From an uncultured Bacteriovoracaceae bacterium (GTDB lineage Bacteria; Bdellovibrionota; Bacteriovoracia; Bacteriovoracales; Bacteriovoracaceae), in the NCBI GenBank assembly GCA_937952395.1, contig CALFYV010000086.1, forward strand, positions 1 to 8,994: DNA of 8,994 nucleotides, read 5' to 3'. The first letter of the stretch is position 1; each line of letters begins with the position of its first letter. Of the stretch, positions 5,182 to 8,994 are shown piece by piece. The notes under the pieces were generated by a model, which was given only the letters and a program-made list of their open reading frames with translations, was not told where the DNA came from and did no database searches. Both the position numbers and the translations under genes were made by a program.

Positions 5182-6945
5182 ATGGCCAAAAAATACGACT
5201 TAGAAACTTTCAGACACTCTTGTGCTCACCTGATGGCACAAGCAATACAAGAAATTTTTCCTAAAGAAAAAGTTAAACTTGGAATTGGGCCCGTTATTGA
5301 TAACGGTTTTTATTACGATATCGAAATGAACACCCGTATCAGTGAAGAAGATTTTGAAAAAATCGAAAAAAAAATGCTCGAAATTATTAAAGAAGATCTT
5401 CCTATCGAAAAAACAGTTCTGGAACGTGACAAGGCGGTAGAATATTTTGGCAAGCTAGGACAAAGCTTAAAACAGGAACTGATAAGAGATTTTCCTGCTG
5501 GTGAAGTTATTTCTTGTTTCTCTAATGGCGGACAAGATCGATTTATTGACCTGTGTCGAGGGCCACACGTTGAGAGAACCAGTCATATTCCACCTTATTT
5601 TAAACTTTTACATACTGCAGGTGCATACTGGAGAGGTGATGAATCTCGTCCTATGATTCAGAGAATTTATGCTGCCCATTTTGATAATAAAAAAGAATTA
5701 AAGCAATACTTATTTAATCTTGAAGAAGCTAAGAAGAGAGATCACAGAAAGCTAGGTAAAGAGTTGGAGCTTTTTCATTTTGATCCGGTCGCTCCTGGTT
5801 CTCCATTCTTTATGCCAAAGGGAACCATCGTCTACAACGAACTTATCGAATTTATAAGAAGATTGTATCGCAAATATAATTATAGCGAAGTGATTACTCC
5901 GCAAATATTAGATGTCGATCTTTGGCACACAAGTGGGCATTATCAGAACTATAAAGATAATATGTTTTTTACCCCAGTTGAGGGGCGAGAATATGCTGTT
6001 AAGCCTATGAACTGTCCCTGTCATATGTTGATGTATAAACATTATAAGTACAGCTATCGTGATCTGCCTTTACGTTTTGCAGACTTTGGCCGACTTCACC
6101 GTTATGAAAAGTCAGGAACACTTGCAGGTTTAACTCGTGTGAGAACTTTTTGTCAGGATGATTGTCATATATTTTTACCCATGGAAAAGATTGCTGATGA
6201 AGTATTAGAAGTTATGCAAACTTTCCTTATTTGTTATAAACATTTTGGTTTTAAAGATATGAAACTTGGTATCTCAACTCGACCAGCAAAAAAAATTGGT
6301 GATGATAGTGTTTGGGATACTGCCGAAGCTGCACTAAAAAATGCTCTGGATAAGGGGGGCTACGAATATACCATTAATGAAGGAGATGGTGCTTTTTATG
6401 GGCCCAAAATTGATATTTTAATTTCAGATGCCCTAGGTAGGTTTCATCAGTTAGGAACTTGCCAATTAGATTTTCATCTGCCTGAACGTTTTGATCTTAA
6501 ATATACCGATGCTGATGGTACTAACAAAAGACCAGTCGTTATCCACCGGGCTTTGCTCGGATCCCTTGAAAGATTTTTTGGAGTTTACTTAGAAAACGTC
6601 GCCGGGGCTTTTCCATTTTGGATTGCACCAGAGCAAGCTACTATTGTACCTGTTAACAATGAAATGCATCTCGCCTATGCTCAAAACTTGAGCAAACAAC
6701 TAAACAATCTTGGCTTTAGGGTTAGGGTAGACGACCGTAATGAATCGATGGGATTCAAAACAAGACAGATACAAAAATCAAAAACTCCTTTTATGTTAGT
6801 AATTGGTGATAGAGAAATGCAGGAAAGTAATGTTAGTATAAGGAAGTATGGAGAGAATAAATCGGAAACTCTCTCACAAGAAAAACTTTTTGCACTTTTT
6901 CATGAATTGAACTTAGAAAAAATTCCTGAAGAGTTAAGAAGTTAG
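5182..6945 (+). CDS. thrS: Threonyl-tRNA synthetase lacking the TGS domain
   Basis: ThrRS charges tRNA-Thr and removes mischarged serine. The 587 residues begin directly at the editing domain, with HSCAH (H12, H16) and later CRGPH (C125, H129), the four residues matching the E. coli editing site. The class II core follows, with zinc ligands C278 (MNCPCH), H329 (DDCHIF) and H455 (VIHRALLGS). Motif 2 lies in FADFGRLHRYEKSG (299-312) and motif 3 in GSLERFFG (460-467). The anticodon-binding HGTP domain is about 481-580. All key residues seen are intact. E. coli ThrRS has 642 residues and starts with a 60-residue TGS domain, absent here. An in-frame TAA at 5155-5157 rules out an upstream extension, and AAGGA at 5172-5176 supports the ATG. 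It is followed by ddl after 14 bases. Confidence 0.98.
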   Translation: MAKKYDLETFRHSCAHLMAQAIQEIFPKEKVKLGIGPVIDNGFYYDIEMNTRISEEDFEKIEKKMLEIIKEDLPIEKTVLERDKAVEYFGKLGQSLKQELIRDFPAGEVISCFSNGGQDRFIDLCRGPHVERTSHIPPYFKLLHTAGAYWRGDESRPMIQRIYAAHFDNKKELKQYLFNLEEAKKRDHRKLGKELELFHFDPVAPGSPFFMPKGTIVYNELIEFIRRLYRKYNYSEVITPQILDVDLWHTSGHYQNYKDNMFFTPVEGREYAVKPMNCPCHMLMYKHYKYSYRDLPLRFADFGRLHRYEKSGTLAGLTRVRTFCQDDCHIFLPMEKIADEVLEVMQTFLICYKHFGFKDMKLGISTRPAKKIGDDSVWDTAEAALKNALDKGGYEYTINEGDGAFYGPKIDILISDALGRFHQLGTCQLDFHLPERFDLKYTDADGTNKRPVVIHRALLGSLERFFGVYLENVAGAFPFWIAPEQATIVPVNNEMHLAYAQNLSKQLNNLGFRVRVDDRNESMGFKTRQIQKSKTPFMLVIGDREMQESNVSIRKYGENKSETLSQEKLFALFHELNLEKIPEELRS

Positions 6946-6959
6946 TTAAAGGAATAAAT

Positions 6960-7943
6960 ATGAAAAATCTTTTGCTTCTTTATGGTGGAGGAGGCACTGA
7001 ACACGAAATCTCAATTGTCTCCAGCCGTTATCTAAAAGACTGTTTAAAAAATCAAAATAAATTTAACGTCTACAGTGTTGAAATAGGCAAAGATAATATA
7101 TGGCGGACTGAAGATGGAAAAGTGTGTGAACTCAATTATCAAAAAGAACTTAATATTTCTGGGAAGAAAATATTACTTGATGTTGTGATTCCCTGTATCC
7201 ATGGTTACCCTGGTGAAACGGGTGAGTTACCAGCCTTTCTAGAAGTCATTGGACTTCCTTACATCGGATGCAGTTCCGAGGTAAGCCACCTCTGCTTCAA
7301 TAAAGTTTCCACTAAATTATGGCTAACGGCTTTAGATATTCCAAATACTCCTTTTGTTTTTTTAACTAGTGACTCTCCCGAAGAATTGGCACGAGTTACA
7401 AGAATGCGTAAAGAATATGGAGCTCTTTTTGTTAAAGCGGCTTCACAAGGTTCATCTGTGGGTGCCTACCCTCTTAGAAAAAATGATGATATCAAAAAAA
7501 CTATTACTGAAGCTTTTAAATTTTCTGACTATGTTTTGGTAGAAAAGCTGGTCAAAGGTCGTGAACTAGAAGTTTCCGTTTATGAATACGATGACGAAAT
7601 TCAAGTTAGCTATCCTGGTGAAATCGTCTGTCCTTCTGGCTTTTATTCTTACGAAGAAAAATACTCTAATGAAAGTAAAACCCACACCGTACTTAGAGCG
7701 GAAGGATTAAGCCCTGAAATAGTTAAACTTATTCAAGAAAGCGCACGTAAAACTTTTAAACTCATGAATTTGCGTCACTTATCTCGCATTGATTTCTTCC
7801 TCGAAGGGAATAATGTTTATTTAAATGAGCCTAATACATTTCCTGGGTTAACCCCTATCTCTATGTTCCCTAAAATGCTCGAGAGCAATGGACACAGCTT
7901 TCAGAAGTTTTTGATGCAAATTATTGAAAAAGCTGCCTCATAG
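6960..7943 (+). CDS. ddl: D-alanine-D-alanine ligase
   Basis: Ddl joins two D-alanines using ATP, a cytoplasmic step in peptidoglycan precursor synthesis. The 327-residue ATP-grasp protein has the glycine-rich start GGGGTEHEIS (9-18, E16 for the first substrate), HGYPGETGELPAFLE (81-95), VKAASQGSSVG (158-168) for ATP binding, VEKLVKGRELEVSV (194-207), the YSYEEKY loop (229-235), R276 and D278 in SRIDFF, and NEPNTFPG (289-296), where E290 and N292 bind metal; S301 follows. The catalytic set appears complete. GETG replaces the common GEDG, and the CFNKVSTKLW (112-121) and TPISMFPKMLE (298-308) wording closely resembles, from memory, the Vibrio/Shewanella Ddl type rather than E. coli DdlB. AAAGGA (6948-6953) lies seven bases before the ATG. 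It probably shares an mRNA with thrS. It lies away from any mur cluster in this window. Confidence 0.96.
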   Translation: MKNLLLLYGGGGTEHEISIVSSRYLKDCLKNQNKFNVYSVEIGKDNIWRTEDGKVCELNYQKELNISGKKILLDVVIPCIHGYPGETGELPAFLEVIGLPYIGCSSEVSHLCFNKVSTKLWLTALDIPNTPFVFLTSDSPEELARVTRMRKEYGALFVKAASQGSSVGAYPLRKNDDIKKTITEAFKFSDYVLVEKLVKGRELEVSVYEYDDEIQVSYPGEIVCPSGFYSYEEKYSNESKTHTVLRAEGLSPEIVKLIQESARKTFKLMNLRHLSRIDFFLEGNNVYLNEPNTFPGLTPISMFPKMLESNGHSFQKFLMQIIEKAAS

Positions 7944-7973
7944 AGCCCCCTTTTTATTTAAGCTACAATTGAG

Positions 7974-7993
7974 TATGGGAAGCTATGCCCATA
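7974..7993. repeat. Short inverted repeat before the HD-GYP-like gene
   Basis: TATGGG (7974-7979) and CCCATA (7988-7993) are perfect inverted arms around eight bases, 22 bases before the start codon at 8016. It could be a small RNA hairpin or an operator. No T-run follows, so it is not a terminator. No convincing terminator was seen between ddl and the next gene, and no clear promoter could be assigned in this 72-base gap. Confidence 0.3.
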
Positions 7994-8015
7994 AACGTAG
8001 AATAGTCAGGTATTT

Positions 8016-8933
8016 ATGAGTTCAACGGCTTACTTAAAACAAAATTTACTCGCCATGCAGCTGCGAGAAGTAGCGATCAAAGATCTCCTGATGCTAGAAA
8101 TACCCACTGATGATATTTACACCTACAAAGATGGGGAGTTTTTTGTTTGCATTTCTCAAGGTAGTGCCATCAAAAAAGAAACCCTTAAAGATTTATTGCG
8201 ACAGAAAGTAAAAAATATTTTTGTTCACAGTCCTGATTACAATATCATTAAAGAAAGATTAAAGAATGAACTATTAAGAGTGACTCGTTCTTTATCTGTG
8301 GGCAATCCTATAGAAAATAGTAAACGCCAAGTTCAGCTGCTTTCACAAAATATGACCGAACTCTACAAAGATCCTCTAAATGATGAAAACTTAAAATTGC
8401 AATACCAATGCACAGTCAATCTGAGCAAGTTTCTTGTCGAGCATCGAAATGTACTTACCGATGTTTATGCAGACTTGGTACATGGAAATCATCACTTTAC
8501 CATTTCTCAGCCGATGCTCACTTCGCTTTTAGTTGTTGGCTTTTTACAACATTTTCATCTCTTTCATGAAAAAGATATTGAGATGTTATTCATAACTAGT
8601 TATTTCAAAGATCTCGGAATGAGCTTTATTCCTGATGAACAATTGAACAAAAAAGATCTAGATAAGAAAGAAAGAAAAATTATCTCCAAGCATGCAGATA
8701 ACTCTATCTCGTTACTTGAAGGTCGCGTTCCCTTAAGTCGAAACTATTTAAATATCATTAAAAATCACCATTTTCTGAACCATAAAATCCAAGCTACTTA
8801 CCAGGATAATGGCCCAGCTCCGGCTAACAAAGTCCTGCATGGCCTTGAAACAGAAGTTGTCGCTGTCATGGATGTTATCGTGGAAATGATTTCAGATCGT
8901 CCTTATCGGGAAGGGAGATCGTTATTTAAATAA
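8016..8933 (+). CDS. Degenerate HD-GYP-like protein, probably truncated at its C-terminus
   Basis: HD-GYP domains hydrolyse cyclic di-GMP. This 305-residue protein has an N-terminal domain (about 15-80) like those found before HD-GYP domains (FFVCISQGSAIKKETLKDLL, then NIFVHSPDYN), a helical linker (80-150), and an HD-GYP-like region from about 155. Key residues are mostly lost: the HD pair is K198-D199 (FKDLGMSFIP, normally HDIGK), HHE reads H251-H252-F253, and the DGxGYP motif is replaced by QDNGPAP (263-269). H226 and D286 (AVMDV) remain, as does the structural SDRPYREGRS (293-302). It is therefore unlikely to be an active phosphodiesterase; a binding or scaffold role is possible. The frame stops at TAA (8931-8933) about where another 30 or so residues would be expected, and family-like residues continue after it. 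ATG at 8016 has only a weak AGG upstream. It lies 72 bases after ddl. Confidence 0.8.
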   Translation: MSSTAYLKQNLLAMQLREVAIKDLLMLEIPTDDIYTYKDGEFFVCISQGSAIKKETLKDLLRQKVKNIFVHSPDYNIIKERLKNELLRVTRSLSVGNPIENSKRQVQLLSQNMTELYKDPLNDENLKLQYQCTVNLSKFLVEHRNVLTDVYADLVHGNHHFTISQPMLTSLLVVGFLQHFHLFHEKDIEMLFITSYFKDLGMSFIPDEQLNKKDLDKKERKIISKHADNSISLLEGRVPLSRNYLNIIKNHHFLNHKIQATYQDNGPAPANKVLHGLETEVVAVMDVIVEMISDRPYREGRSLFK

Positions 8934-8994
8934 CTTGAATTAATCAGAAAGATAATGCCATAGACTTCAACTACAGAGCTTAAAGCTCTAGTGA
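8934..8994 (+). pseudogene. In-frame continuation of the HD-GYP-like gene beyond its stop
   Basis: Read in the same frame after the TAA, the DNA gives LELIRKIMP, a TAG (8961-8963), then TSTTELKALV to the edge. HD-GYP proteins normally continue after the RPYR segment with an amphipathic helix of this kind and then a short C-terminal helix. The first segment follows SLFK without a break in frame, which fits an originally longer gene. Two nonsense changes, a sequencing fault, or stop-codon readthrough could explain it; chance cannot be excluded over 20 codons. Confidence 0.4.

Noticed and set aside
7940..7960. CCCCC followed by TTTTT after the ddl stop, resembling a terminator tail.
   Set aside because: There is no matching G-run upstream to form a stem.
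7987..7994. GCCCATAA resembles the -10 element of a flagellar sigma-28 promoter (GCCGATAA) before the HD-GYP-like gene.
   Set aside because: No TAAA-type -35 element lies at the needed distance upstream, and the bases are part of the TATGGG/CCCATA inverted repeat.

Overview
The window is AT-rich bacterial chromosome with a core-gene backbone. It holds nine protein genes: a six-gene block on the minus strand (1-4887) and three genes on the plus strand (5182-8933), diverging from a 294-base control region. No tRNA, rRNA, CRISPR array, insertion sequence or phage gene was seen. Several traits together suggest a member of the Bdellovibrionota, perhaps a Bacteriovorax-like lineage: low GC, a TPR plus winged-helix regulator, a degenerate HD-GYP protein, and rimP-nusA-infB without ylxR. 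This placement is inference from family resemblance; no database comparison was possible.

Minus strand, read from right to left. A cytoplasmic TPR protein with a C-terminal OmpR/PhoB-type winged helix (4887-3610) is followed, with overlaps of 32 and 17 bases, by a small secreted protein of unknown function (3641-2973) and a RimI-like acetyltransferase (2989-2552). These three look like one translationally coupled operon. Next comes a 185-base gap, then the translation and transcription operon rimP (2366-1833), nusA (1823-399) and infB (from 380, running off the left edge). A textbook intrinsic terminator (stem 2372-2399 plus U-run) lies directly in front of the rimP start codon. It can end the upstream operon, but any ordinary rimP mRNA must also cross it, so it is a candidate attenuator of the operon that encodes the termination factor NusA.

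Plus strand. thrS (5182-6945) encodes a threonyl-tRNA synthetase that starts directly at the editing domain and lacks the usual N-terminal TGS domain. Fourteen bases later comes ddl (6960-7943), a D-alanine-D-alanine ligase whose wording resembles the Vibrio/Shewanella type. After 72 bases comes an HD-GYP-like gene (8016-8933) that has lost most metal-binding residues and the GYP motif. Its frame seems to carry on with family-like residues beyond the TAA stop to the end of the window.

The divergent region 4888-5181 carries a perfect TTACAATA-N10-TATTGTAA inverted repeat over the likely promoter of the winged-helix gene. It also carries three TTACA direct repeats spaced by one helical turn, which suits autoregulation by an OmpR-like DNA-binding domain.

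The window is mostly housekeeping. The points most worth a second look are the rimP leader terminator, the TTACA operator array, the apparent readthrough or decay of the HD-GYP-like gene, and the TGS-less ThrRS.
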